NCBI GenBank assembly: GCA_015067175.1
Contig: SVMX01000007.1
Coordinates: 20,690 to 84,689 of the forward strand
Direction: 5' to 3'
DNA length: 64,000 nucleotides
Source of the DNA: Oscillospiraceae bacterium
GTDB lineage: Bacteria > Bacillota > Clostridia > Oscillospirales > Ruminococcaceae
Part shown: piece after piece, positions 1-7,258 of the stretch
How the letters are laid out: each line of letters starts with the position of its first letter
How positions within the stretch are numbered: the first letter of the stretch is position 1
Notes under the pieces: generated by a model
What the model was told of the DNA's origin: nothing
What the model saw: the letters and a program-made list of their open reading frames with translations, nothing else
The model's database searches: none
Translations under genes and position numbers: made by a program

Positions 1-127
1 ATAGCCAAAGCTATAATCCTTATTCGAACGACACAGATTCAGATCGCCATTTATGTACAGCTTGCCCTTGTTTATATTCAGATAAGCAGAATTGTTGTTG
101 CGGCTCAGCCATACATCGCCGTTGACA
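1..127 (-). repeat. Intragenic direct repeat, copy B (cut by window edge)
   Basis: Bases 1-127 are identical to 1234-1360. The offset of 1233 bp equals 411 codons, so the repeat keeps frame inside the secreted protein. It encodes the SRNNNSAYLNINKGKLYING region. The copy may extend further left beyond the window. Confidence 0.9.
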
Positions 128-1839
128 GTAAGCTCGTTTCCATTAAGGTTTAATGTATCCGAATCACAATATACAGTTCCACCAACACTTATATCACCTG
201 ACAATGTCATATTTCCGTATGCAATCAGAGAACCTTCAATACTTAAATTCGCAGGCAGACTTACAGCCTCTCTGAAATTAGCGTCATAATTCCACTTGTT
301 ATCTGCAAACTTTGTAGTTGCAGAAAGATACAGATTACCGCTATTGGTAATGGGAGTTTCGGTGTTGTACAGCTCACCTACAACAAACACCGGTGCAGAA
401 ATGGTAATACCATCTTCCGAAGTGTTTTCTATCTTCAGATTATTTATGCGAGAGTAAGAGATACTATTGTTTGCTACGCTTACTGTCTGCTTTTCAGAGC
501 CGTTCAGCACAACTGTATGTGTTCCCGAAGTATAGAAATTGTATGCAGAGCCACCTTTCTGAATAAGGTCGCCGCCTATTTCAAGTGTACCTGCTGTCAG
601 CTTACCATTGTGAGATACATTCGACTGCATAACAAAGTCGCCGGCTACCGTAATGGTGTCAGCTTCATTAGTCATAGTAAGCGTGCCTGTACTGTTGGTG
701 TAGCTGCTTCCGTTCACTGCCTGTACAAGATAATCTCCCTGAACATCCAGCTCGCCGCCGTTTACATTTACTGTACCGCCTGACTGAATAAGTGTTCCTG
801 TTACAGTGAGCTTGTGTCCGTTGAGGTCAAGTATACCTCTTGCAAGATTGAGATCGCCTTCATAAATCTGATCTGCTTCCAGCGTCCAGCCTGACTGCTC
901 GCCGTTTGCAAACGCTACGACACAACCGTTGTCGTTAAGCTCAATAACTGTTGCGGCAGTAGAGAAAAGAATGCCTTCTTCAGAGAAGTTCTTCACATCC
1001 ACCACATTAAATCTTGAGCTTGTGCTGGCAAAGGAAACGGTCTGCAGACTATCGCCACTGAGTAGCATTCTGTGTGTTCCACTCGGGCAGAAATTATCCG
1101 CATAGCCATATACTTTCTGCGTGAAATCTCCCTTGAGCTCAATTGTGCCTGCAGTAAGTGTATTTCTGTGGTAGCCATACACATACATATCTCCATTAAC
1201 AAGAACATAATCCTCGTCGTTCTGCATTGTGAGATAGCCAAAGCTATAATCCTTATTCGAACGACACAGATTCAGATCGCCATTTATGTACAGCTTGCCC
1301 TTGTTTATATTCAGATAAGCAGAATTGTTGTTGCGGCTCAGCCATACATCGCCGTTGACATATAGATTGTATCCGTTCAAATTGAGCGTTCCATAATCAA
1401 CAAACAAATCTGACACAAACAAATCCTGTGTAAGAGTCATATTTGCAGATACTGTCAAATTTGTGTGTGCACAAAGCTCATTACTGGTGCTGATAACCTC
1501 ATTAGATTCATCGTGAGCTTTTACAACTATAAAATGCTCACTTGCACTGGTTAATCCGGTAATATTTAGTGCATTGTCAGTGACATTATCTGTATACAGA
1601 TTGCCATCAAGATATATAGAATACGATGTCGCGTTAGCAACGGATGTCCATGCCACAGTTATGCTGGTATCAGTTTGCGAATCTCTCGATACGATCAGCT
1701 TAGCGTTTTCTATAGTGTTTTCTTCTGAAACTCCAGTTGTTATGTCTGAAGTTTCTGCTGCAATTGCTTCTGTAGGAAATGACGACAACAAAATGCTTGT
1801 CGCCATTACAGAACGCATAAAGAGTTTTTTCTTTTCCAT
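1..1839 (-). CDS. Secreted FN3/beta-repeat surface protein, N-terminal part (runs off window)
   Basis: An open frame of exactly 613 codons begins at an ATG whose first base is 1839, preceded by a GGGAGG ribosome site, and has no stop before the window ends. Residues 1-29 form a signal peptide (positive start MEKKK, hydrophobic core, AIAAE cleavage region). Residues about 45-130 look like a fibronectin type III domain (TSITVAWTSV, ATSYSIYLDG). The rest is a series of beta-rich repeats built on LNLNG, GxLTVxGDF, LTAGTxELxGDFxQK and SGTHxxxLxGxxxQTVSFA phrases. In Clostridia such repeats are found at the N-terminus of very large secreted proteins, some of them Rhs/polymorphic toxins; that is recollection of the family and the C-terminus is not visible here. 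Its promoter shares regulator sites with agrB, suggesting quorum-controlled expression. An adhesin is the main alternative. Confidence 0.8.
   Translation of the reverse strand, partial: MEKKKLFMRSVMATSILLSSFPTEAIAAETSDITTGVSEENTIENAKLIVSRDSQTDTSITVAWTSVANATSYSIYLDGNLYTDNVTDNALNITGLTSASEHFIVVKAHDESNEVISTSNELCAHTNLTVSANMTLTQDLFVSDLFVDYGTLNLNGYNLYVNGDVWLSRNNNSAYLNINKGKLYINGDLNLCRSNKDYSFGYLTMQNDEDYVLVNGDMYVYGYHRNTLTAGTIELKGDFTQKVYGYADNFCPSGTHRMLLSGDSLQTVSFASTSSRFNVVDVKNFSEEGILFSTAATVIELNDNGCVVAFANGEQSGWTLEADQIYEGDLNLARGILDLNGHKLTVTGTLIQSGGTVNVNGGELDVQGDYLVQAVNGSSYTNSTGTLTMTNEADTITVAGDFVMQSNVSHNGKLTAGTLEIGGDLIQKGGSAYNFYTSGTHTVVLNGSEKQTVSVANNSISYSRINNLKIENTSEDGITISAPVFVVGELYNTETPITNSGNLYLSATTKFADNKWNYDANFREAVSLPANLSIEGSLIAYGNMTLSGDISVGGTVYCDSDTLNLNGNELTVNGDVWLSRNNNSAYLNINKGKLYINGDLNLCRSNKDYSFGY
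1234..1360 (-). repeat. Intragenic direct repeat, copy A
   Basis: This is the first copy (in reading direction) of the 127-bp identical in-frame repeat. Sequences around it (for example 530-900 against 1020-1230) are only similar at protein level, so this block is a recent duplication or gene-conversion tract. Confidence 0.9.
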
Positions 1840-1879
1840 AGATGATATTATCCTCCCATATTATAGAATTCCACGGTGG

Positions 1880-1944
1880 ATAATAACATCATTTGTTAAT
1901 AATGTCAAGCGATTAGGTAAGTTTGGTCAAATGTTGTTAAGTTC
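1880..1944 (-). promoter_or_regulatory. Promoter with LytTR-type direct repeats upstream of the secreted protein
   Basis: Read on the minus strand, two repeats GAACTTAAC (1944-1936) and AAACTTACC (1924-1916) lie 20 bp apart. After 7 bp follows TTGACA (1908-1903), a 17-bp spacer and TATTAT (1885-1880). The repeat spacing and the distance to the -35 box are the same as at the agrB promoter (4688-4752). Paired direct repeats about two helical turns apart upstream of the -35 are the usual binding arrangement for AgrA/ComE-type LytTR regulators, so the regulator at 2596 is the likely activator. Confidence 0.75.
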
Positions 1945-1987
1945 GAATAAGCCTAAAGTAGTTATATGTTGAAACTAGCTATTGAGA

Positions 1988-2024
1988 GCAAACAAAAAAA
2001 GCAACAGCCTTGAAATGCTGTTGC
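1988..2024 (-). terminator. Terminator of the xre gene
   Basis: An 8-bp stem GCAACAGC/GCTGTTGC (2001-2008 with 2017-2024) is followed on the minus strand by seven T and GTTTG. It separates the Xre gene from the secreted-protein promoter. Confidence 0.8.
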
Positions 2025-2094
2025 CCGATTTAGTATAGAATTGATATTGATTTTTTTGCGATTTAATGCTACAATATATGACAAGCTATACTGT

Positions 2095-2460
2095 TTATAA
2101 ATTCTTTTTCTCAAAAATTGTATTGTGACTATGAATGTACTTCAGAGCGGATACTAAATCATGGCGATGTTCGGTATCCAATGATAAAAGATTTTCCAAC
2201 AGCTCTGTAACTCTAATTTTGCCGATATATTTTTGAGTAAGTTTTGAGTAGGAGATATTGTTAGGTGTTCGCCCTAATAGATAATCTATTGAAACATCGA
2301 ATATATCTGCTAATTTTATAATAGTATCAAGGCTAGGCTGATTGGCATTGTTTTCGTAATGAGAAATAGCGTTTTTGGTTAGATTCAACATTGCCCCAAG
2401 TTCTTCTTGTGTATAGTTTTTCTTTTCGCGCAATTCTTTTAATATTGTTGAGAATTCCAT
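2095..2460 (-). CDS. Xre/Cro-type transcriptional regulator
   Basis: This 121-residue protein has a classic HTH_3 domain in its first 60 residues (LKELREKKNYTQEELGAML then TKNAISHYENNANQPSLDTI and DIFDVSIDYLLGR). The ATG at 2460 is chosen because AGGGGGG lies 9 bp upstream; a longer frame to 2553 has no ribosome site. The C-terminal 50 residues are helical and of unknown role. The gene is transcribed divergently from the agr-type operon and shares a 135-bp control region with it that holds a perfect palindrome. It may repress itself, the agr genes, or element transfer; target unproven. Confidence 0.85.
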   Translation of the reverse strand: MEFSTILKELREKKNYTQEELGAMLNLTKNAISHYENNANQPSLDTIIKLADIFDVSIDYLLGRTPNNISYSKLTQKYIGKIRVTELLENLLSLDTEHRHDLVSALKYIHSHNTIFEKKNL

Positions 2461-2484
2461 GCTCAATCGCCCCCCTTGTTTAAT

Positions 2485-2568
2485 ATTGTACAATAAAATA
2501 CCTAAAATATAGATATTTGTATATTTTCTGTACATTATTTGCTTCGTATACAATAAAAAGCATACAAT
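2485..2568. promoter_or_regulatory. Divergent control region between xre and the LytTR regulator
   Basis: The perfect palindrome ATTGTACAAT lies at 2485-2494, 25 bp before the xre start, and is a candidate Xre operator. For the rightward genes, TTGCTT (2539-2544), an 18-bp spacer and TACAAT (2563-2568) form a plausible promoter. A related half-site, GTATACAAT, lies between these boxes at 2546-2554. Confidence 0.5.
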
Positions 2569-2595
2569 TTCGATACAAAAGTAGCGAGGTGCAAA

Positions 2596-3321
2596 ATGAA
2601 AATTGCAATATGTGATGATAAAAAAGTGTTTCTGGATGTCTTGAGCAGGATAGTGGAAACTGAGTTTAATAAATTAAGGCTGACTCCTGAAATAACGACT
2701 TATATGACAGGAGAGGCTTTTTTGGCTCATCATAAGCTTGAAAATTTTGATGTGGTGTTTCTTGATATTGTCATGCCTGATATGGACGGATTTGAAGTCG
2801 CCAAGGAAATACGCAAAATATCCAGAGATACTTATGTCGTTTTCGTGACGACGGAGAGTAACCTAGTGTATGACAGCTTTGATTTCAGACCGTTCAACTT
2901 TATTCCTAAGGGCTCGGTTGATAATCTCAACAACAGAGTTTCTCATGTTATTAATAAGCTGGTAAAGGATATTGAATATAATGTGCCGATAAAGCTTGAG
3001 CTTCCTTATGATGAGACTAGATACATAAAGCCTAAGGATATACTGTATGTAAAAAGCAGATCAAACTATATTTATTTCGTACTCTGTAGTTCGGAAGCTA
3101 TACAACTAAGAGGGAAAATAGACAATGCAGTGCAGCTGTTGCCTTCAAGATTGTTTGCAAGAATACATAACAGAATTATCGTAAATATGCAGCATATCGC
3201 TAAAATAGATCATCCTAATTCGACCATTCTACTGGATAACAAAGAAAAATTAGAATTCAGCAGAGCGTATAAGCAATCAATCAGTGAGGCTTATAATAGT
3301 TTTATGCGGGAATTTAGTTAG
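2596..3321 (+). CDS. AgrA-like response regulator (REC-LytTR)
   Basis: 241 residues. Residues 1-120 are a receiver domain with acidic pair D7/D8, phosphoacceptor D57 (VVFLDIVMPDMDG), switch T85/T86 and K105 (FIPKG). Residues about 125-240 form a LytTR DNA-binding domain (IKPKDILYVKSRSNYIYFV; RIHNRIIVNMQHIAKID). The start is supported by GAGGTG 8 bp upstream. It is followed after 3 bp by its partner kinase and then agrB-agrD, giving a complete Agr-type circuit in the order A-C-B-D, unlike the staphylococcal B-D-C-A. Known LytTR regulators activate promoters with direct repeats; two such promoters are visible in this window (4688-4752 and 1944-1880). Confidence 0.93.
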   Translation: MKIAICDDKKVFLDVLSRIVETEFNKLRLTPEITTYMTGEAFLAHHKLENFDVVFLDIVMPDMDGFEVAKEIRKISRDTYVVFVTTESNLVYDSFDFRPFNFIPKGSVDNLNNRVSHVINKLVKDIEYNVPIKLELPYDETRYIKPKDILYVKSRSNYIYFVLCSSEAIQLRGKIDNAVQLLPSRLFARIHNRIIVNMQHIAKIDHPNSTILLDNKEKLEFSRAYKQSISEAYNSFMREFS

Positions 3322-3324
3322 GAG

Positions 3325-4650
3325 ATGATTGCTATATTAAATGCATTATGGGAATTATTTGAATTATCAGTAACTCTATTTGAATCATTTATGATATGCT
3401 ATTTTATATGTTCATTTTTAGAAATGAATTTCTCGAATTCTAAAAGCATAAAAGTGTTTGTTTCAGGCGGAATTATTTTTTCTACTTTAGTTATTGTAAT
3501 AAATCAACTTACATGGTTTGAAGGTATATATGGCATAATATACTCTATTGAATACTTTGCGTTTTCGTTTTTCTTTTTAAATGGAACAATACTCAAAAAA
3601 GCGTTTGTTTCTATCTTAGCAAATGTTGTTGTAATGAGTACTACATCATTTGCATCAAGCTGTGCTGCTGCCGCACTTAAGAATAATGTTGAAATATTAT
3701 ATGAGAACAACTCTGTTATACGTTTTATACTGATAATTATAATACAAGCTTTAAATGCGTATATCTTCGGCGTAATTTTAAAAGTCACAAGAAACAAATC
3801 TATATCGCTTAAAAATAATGAATGGGCATTGATAATTTCGGTTTTTTCTGTTTCTTTTGTATCGCTTATTTTTATTCATATGACATTAGTAAGCGCTGAA
3901 ATGGCATCAGAAATTACGGAAATGCTGTTTGTTTCAGAGTTAGGCATAATCATTGTAAATATTGTGTGCTTTTATATGACGAATGCTTTGAGCAAAAGTA
4001 ATGCTGAAGCAGTTGAAGCGAAGTCTCGTCAGCAGCAACAGGAGTATCGCATACAGTATGCTGATACTGTAGAAAAACAATATGAAGAAACACGCAGAAT
4101 AAGGCATGATATGAAACAGAATATAGCCGCGCTTTACGCCTTACATAAGGACGGAAAATACGATGAAGCACAAGAGTATCTAAAAAAATACGAAACCAGT
4201 CTTAATAATATTGATGCGTTGATCGATGTTGGCAACGACGCATTAAATGCAATACTTAACTACAAGATGAGCATAGCACGAGAAAATAATATCGAAATAA
4301 TATGTAGTTGCTCCAAAGGGATTTCGGGAATTGACGAATTAGATCTTTGTGCGCTGCTAGGAAATATGCTTGACAACGCAATAGAAGCCAGTGAGAAATG
4401 TCCTTTGAACAATCGTATGATATTATGTAAACTGACAGATGATGAGGTTAAGTTGATGGTAAAGGTAGAGAATTCTATTCTATCACCTATCCTAAACGAA
4501 AATAATCAGTTGAAAACAACGAAACAAAACAAAGACGCACATGGATTTGGTGTAAAGACAATAAGATCCATAGCCGAAAAATACAACGGAAATGCAGATT
4601 TTTATGAGGAGGGTGGAAATTTCATTTGCAGTGTCGTAATGTTTAAATAA
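3325..4650 (+). CDS. AgrC-like peptide-sensing histidine kinase
   Basis: 441 residues. Residues 1-222 contain six to seven hydrophobic membrane segments, as in AgrC sensors of cyclic peptides. A short coiled segment rich in Q leads to the phosphoacceptor H261 in RRIRHDMKQN. The GHKL ATPase domain follows with N347/N351 (LLGNMLDNAIEAS) and a G-box (HGFGVKTI, about 406-413). This HRxxx-type dimerisation helix is that of the AgrC/HPK10 class. AGGAG overlaps the stop of the upstream regulator, so the two are translated together. Expected ligand: the processed product of the peptide gene at 5376. Confidence 0.93.
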   Translation: MIAILNALWELFELSVTLFESFMICYFICSFLEMNFSNSKSIKVFVSGGIIFSTLVIVINQLTWFEGIYGIIYSIEYFAFSFFFLNGTILKKAFVSILANVVVMSTTSFASSCAAAALKNNVEILYENNSVIRFILIIIIQALNAYIFGVILKVTRNKSISLKNNEWALIISVFSVSFVSLIFIHMTLVSAEMASEITEMLFVSELGIIIVNIVCFYMTNALSKSNAEAVEAKSRQQQQEYRIQYADTVEKQYEETRRIRHDMKQNIAALYALHKDGKYDEAQEYLKKYETSLNNIDALIDVGNDALNAILNYKMSIARENNIEIICSCSKGISGIDELDLCALLGNMLDNAIEASEKCPLNNRMILCKLTDDEVKLMVKVENSILSPILNENNQLKTTKQNKDAHGFGVKTIRSIAEKYNGNADFYEEGGNFICSVVMFK

Positions 4651-4656
4651 TTTATG

Positions 4657-4684
4657 CGCAGCTTCGGGAGAGGCTGCGTTTTTT
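4657..4684 (+). terminator. Terminator after the sensor kinase
   Basis: CGCAGC (4657-4662) pairs with GCTGCG (4673-4678), followed by six T. It isolates the regulator-kinase pair from agrBD, which has its own promoter. Confidence 0.75.
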
Positions 4685-4685
4685 G

Positions 4686-4752
4686 CTAAACTTAACAAAA
4701 TGCTGCCAAACTTACCACTTCTATTGACTTGAAATGTATAATGTTGTAGTAT
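4686..4752 (+). promoter_or_regulatory. agrBD promoter with paired direct repeats
   Basis: Direct repeats CTAAACTTAAC (4686-4696) and CCAAACTTACC (4706-4716) are 20 bp apart. TTGACT (4724-4729) begins 7 bp after the second, followed by a 17-bp spacer and TAGTAT (4747-4752). The same repeats with the same spacing precede the secreted protein gene. This would give the usual positive feedback of an agr circuit. Confidence 0.75.
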
Positions 4753-4789
4753 TTTGTCAAAGCAATTCGGCAGAAGGGTGTGAGATGTT

Positions 4790-5389
4790 GTGATAGCATA
4801 TTTTTCAACCAAAACTTTGTCTTTTTTGTCGAAAAATCTGGATATCGATGACGATATGCTTGAAGTATATAAATATGGCATTGAAATAACTATATCATCA
4901 TTCCTTAATATTTTTCTTATACTTGTTTTCGGATTGCTTGTCGGTGATATTATTTCTGCAATAATATTTTTGCTGTGCATCATTCCTTTGCGTTCTTATT
5001 GCGGTGGATATCATGCGTCCACATATTTGAGATGTAATCTGATTTTTTTGCTTTGTTTTTTATCATGTCATTTAATAAGCGAATTAATTAACTCTGCAAG
5101 TCAGGAGCATATCAAGTTTATCAATGAAATGATATTATTGCTTTCTTTTATACCTACATATATTTTCGCTCCGGTAAAAAATATTCACAAAACGCTTGAC
5201 AGAAAACAAGCCGTAAAGTGTCGTTATATTTCATTTGCAATACAATTCATATATAGTGTTGCGGCTATAATATTGATTATGCTTGATATATCATACGGAT
5301 CAACAATAAGCATAACATTATCCGCGGTAGCTGTTATGATTTTGATTGAAGTATTTATGCAAAGGAGGGGATATCATGAAGCTGGATAA
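4790..5389 (+). CDS. agrB: AgrB-like peptide-processing membrane endopeptidase
   Basis: 199 residues beginning at GTG (4790), with GAAGGG about 12 bp upstream; the ATG at 4785 is closed by an immediate stop. The family signature PLRSYCGGYHASTYLRC covers residues 66-82 and contains the catalytic pair H75 and C82 (H77 and C84 in Staphylococcus aureus AgrB). Five to six membrane segments surround it. AgrB enzymes cut the C-terminal tail from AgrD and form the thiolactone ring. The 3' end overlaps agrD by 14 bp, so the two are translationally coupled. Near-canonical length; no defect seen. Confidence 0.95.
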   Translation: MIAYFSTKTLSFLSKNLDIDDDMLEVYKYGIEITISSFLNIFLILVFGLLVGDIISAIIFLLCIIPLRSYCGGYHASTYLRCNLIFLLCFLSCHLISELINSASQEHIKFINEMILLLSFIPTYIFAPVKNIHKTLDRKQAVKCRYISFAIQFIYSVAAIILIMLDISYGSTISITLSAVAVMILIEVFMQRRGYHEAG

Positions 5390-5510
5390 AACAATCGCAA
5401 AGGCTGTTGCTGCAGCATCTATTACTATGGCAAAGAAAGCGTGCGGAGCTGCATCCATGTACGGTTTCCATCAGCCTAAAGAGCCTAAGGCAGTAGCAAA
5501 AATCAAGTAA
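5376..5510 (+). CDS. agrD: AgrD-like autoinducing peptide precursor (44 aa)
   Basis: This small gene overlaps the end of agrB and has AGGAGGGG 8 bp before its ATG. The 44-residue product has an amphipathic, lysine/alanine-rich leader (residues 1-20), a single cysteine C23 and a tail with the QPKEPK pattern (33-38) typical of clostridial AgrD peptides, which have a Pro-rich stretch after the ring. Modelled on the family, the ring would link C23 to a residue at about 27-31 (within CGAASMYGF); the exact cut sites cannot be read from sequence. Being under 60 codons, it is easily missed by automatic gene finding. Confidence 0.9.
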   Translation: MKLDKTIAKAVAAASITMAKKACGAASMYGFHQPKEPKAVAKIK

Positions 5511-5517
5511 ACACTGA

Positions 5518-5557
5518 ATCATAAGCACCACCATATTACAACGGTGGTGCTTATGAT
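5518..5557 (+). terminator. Terminator of the agrBD transcript
   Basis: A perfect 15-bp stem (5518-5532 with 5543-5557) with a 10-nt loop starts 8 bp after agrD. The T-tract is weak (GCTTTGTTT), so some read-through to the next gene is possible. Confidence 0.75.
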
Positions 5558-5605
5558 GCTTTGTTTGAGAAAACGGTAATTATATTGCACTATATCGGAG
5601 GTATT

Positions 5606-6136
5606 ATGAAAAATTTTTTTAACATTAAAGATATGTGTATAAGCACGCTGATTACACTGATATTAGCAGCAATTGTGATAATTGCAAGATTCAATTATAT
5701 TAATACGATACTTGCGTTCATAGCTTGTGAATGTCTTGTAGGCTATATTTATCGAAATTCAATTTTAAAGAAAAAACTATATTTGCAGAACAAATCTCAT
5801 TTCACTGAGCAATCTGATGAAACGCAAAAGCCATTTAATGCAGCATATTACGATCTATATAATAATTTCAATTTTAATCGGGTTATGTTGCTTATAAAAG
5901 CTATGCTGGTAGGATTATCTGTATCATCAGTATTATTAGCTGATGAAAGTGATATTATTAAATATATTACCGGTGGAATAGTAGCAGTAGCGTCAAGTGT
6001 AATTGTAGTATGCATTGTAATATTTACTGCCAAAAAGGAAAATACAATTATGAAACTATTAAGTGTTCGAAAGGATACTTGGTATGGCGACTATACAGAA
6101 CAAGAACTCGAAATTATTAAAGAACTTGGTAAATAA
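5606..6136 (+). CDS. Membrane protein of unknown function
   Basis: I do not recognise this 176-residue protein. The ATG at 5606 follows CGGAGG at the right distance; a 15-codon longer frame lacks a ribosome site. It has two hydrophobic segments near residues 8-45 (STLITLILAAIVIIA, NTILAFIACECLVGYIY) and two more at about 96-145 (LLIKAMLVGLSVSSVLL, ITGGIVAVASSVIVV), separated by a polar loop, and a charged C-terminal tail. It lies just after the agr terminator and in the same AT-rich DNA, so a role in peptide immunity or signalling is possible but only a guess from position. Confidence 0.75.
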   Translation: MKNFFNIKDMCISTLITLILAAIVIIARFNYINTILAFIACECLVGYIYRNSILKKKLYLQNKSHFTEQSDETQKPFNAAYYDLYNNFNFNRVMLLIKAMLVGLSVSSVLLADESDIIKYITGGIVAVASSVIVVCIVIFTAKKENTIMKLLSVRKDTWYGDYTEQELEIIKELGK

Positions 6137-6283
6137 TAGTCGTTTTGTTAGTGTTATTACAATTGAGCTACATACTACACCTTTATTTATTATTAAGTAA
6201 GTAAATGGTTATGCATTGCCGTTCTCCCCCCAAGTGTTTTGTAGATCGACCAAGATTTAATGAAACACAAAGGAGAACGAATA

Positions 6284-6715
6284 ATGTCTAAATTTACTGT
6301 ATATGTTCAAGGTAAGCCCGTTGAAGTAAGCAAGGAGATATATGAATATCTTACCCGTTCCGACAATCGTATAAACTATCTTGAGAAAATCCGCAAAAGG
6401 CGGAGGATTACTGTCGACGCCAAAAATGAAAGCGTTATTTTCACTCCGAGCCGAGAGGTGTCACTGGAGCAGCTATCGGACTTGGGGCAGGAGCCTTCTG
6501 CTCCGAATGCTGATTTTACGGAGCTGATTGTCCTAAAAGTCACTCTCGAAGAAGCTATGTCAAAGCTGAATGATGAGGAAAGAAACCTCATTGTTCAGCT
6601 TTTTTATTTTGACAGGACAGAAAAAGATTTGGCAAACGAGCTGGGTATTTCGCAGGGATATTTGAACAAGCTGAAAAAGAGAATTTTGTGCAAGTTACAC
6701 GATTTTCTAAAATAA
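6284..6715 (+). CDS. Sigma-70 region 4-like protein of an integrative element
   Basis: 143 residues from the ATG at 6284 (AGGAG 9 bp upstream). The N-terminal half is short, basic and specific to mobile elements (YEYLTRSDNRINYLEKIRKRRR). The C-terminal half has a sigma region 4-type helix-turn-helix: EEAMSKLNDEERNLIVQLF then FDRTEKDLANELGISQGYLNKLKKRILCKL. Small sigma-like proteins of this build are usual just upstream of xis/int in Tn916-like elements of Clostridia. Probably regulates element genes. Confidence 0.75.
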   Translation: MSKFTVYVQGKPVEVSKEIYEYLTRSDNRINYLEKIRKRRRITVDAKNESVIFTPSREVSLEQLSDLGQEPSAPNADFTELIVLKVTLEEAMSKLNDEERNLIVQLFYFDRTEKDLANELGISQGYLNKLKKRILCKLHDFLK

Positions 6716-7154
6716 GGCTGAAAAGCAGGAATAATAACCTGTCCCTAATTCACAAGTATTATAGAGGGATAAATTCTATCATCTCCTAGCTCATTGAAAA
6801 TTGAATAGCGGAGCAAATACATAAATCCGTCTATCCATAATACGACACGCCAAGACCTCCTGTTATTGAACTGTGGAATTATTAGTTAAACGCTGCCACA
6901 TACATTGTAAAAATTGAGCGAGATAACAACATAATCTCATATTTGCAATAATCAATCGGAAACACCAACGCAGGTGAGACAAGTAAGGAGCGAGCGACCA
7001 TTATATGAGCAGTTCGGGATAGTCGGATATAATGATACTTCCGTTCAGACCGAAAGGTAACGGCTGATCCACAAGAATGGGCAGAGGTGAAAGTCCTATG
7101 TGCGAGTGCGTGACTACCCGCAGTTTGCTCCCCCGTAAAAGCAATATAAAAAAT
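6716..7154. other. Long non-coding stretch before xis
   Basis: No credible gene is present in these 440 bp. The composition is less AT-rich than the flanking genes, and many short complementary pieces are visible (for example CCGAAAGGTAACGG at 7050-7063 and a GTGAAAGTCC phrase near 7088), suggesting structured RNA. I considered a group II intron remnant because of that phrase, but no domain V is visible. A conserved control region of Tn916-like elements is the more likely reading. Confidence 0.4.
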
Positions 7155-7191
7155 CAAAGCCGTGGCTTGCGTTTTTTGTACCACGGCTTTG
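7155..7191 (+). terminator. Hairpin terminator or attenuator before xis
   Basis: A perfect 11-bp stem, CAAAGCCGTGG (7155-7165) with CCACGGCTTTG (7181-7191), followed by TTATATATT. It ends the non-coding stretch 68 bp before xis and could act as an attenuator for excision genes. Confidence 0.65.
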
Positions 7192-7258
7192 TTATATATT
7201 CTATTGAGAGGAGGTAATGATGCTGCATAATACACTCAATGCAGTATAACAAACTATT

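Noticed and set aside
1574-1972. 132-codon plus-strand frame at the start of the secreted-protein gene
   Set aside because: Antisense to a gene with signal peptide, ribosome site and promoter; no family signal of its own.
6716-7154. Group II intron remnant
   Set aside because: A GTGAAAGTCC phrase is suggestive, but no domain V or VI, reverse transcriptase or exon-binding sites can be seen.
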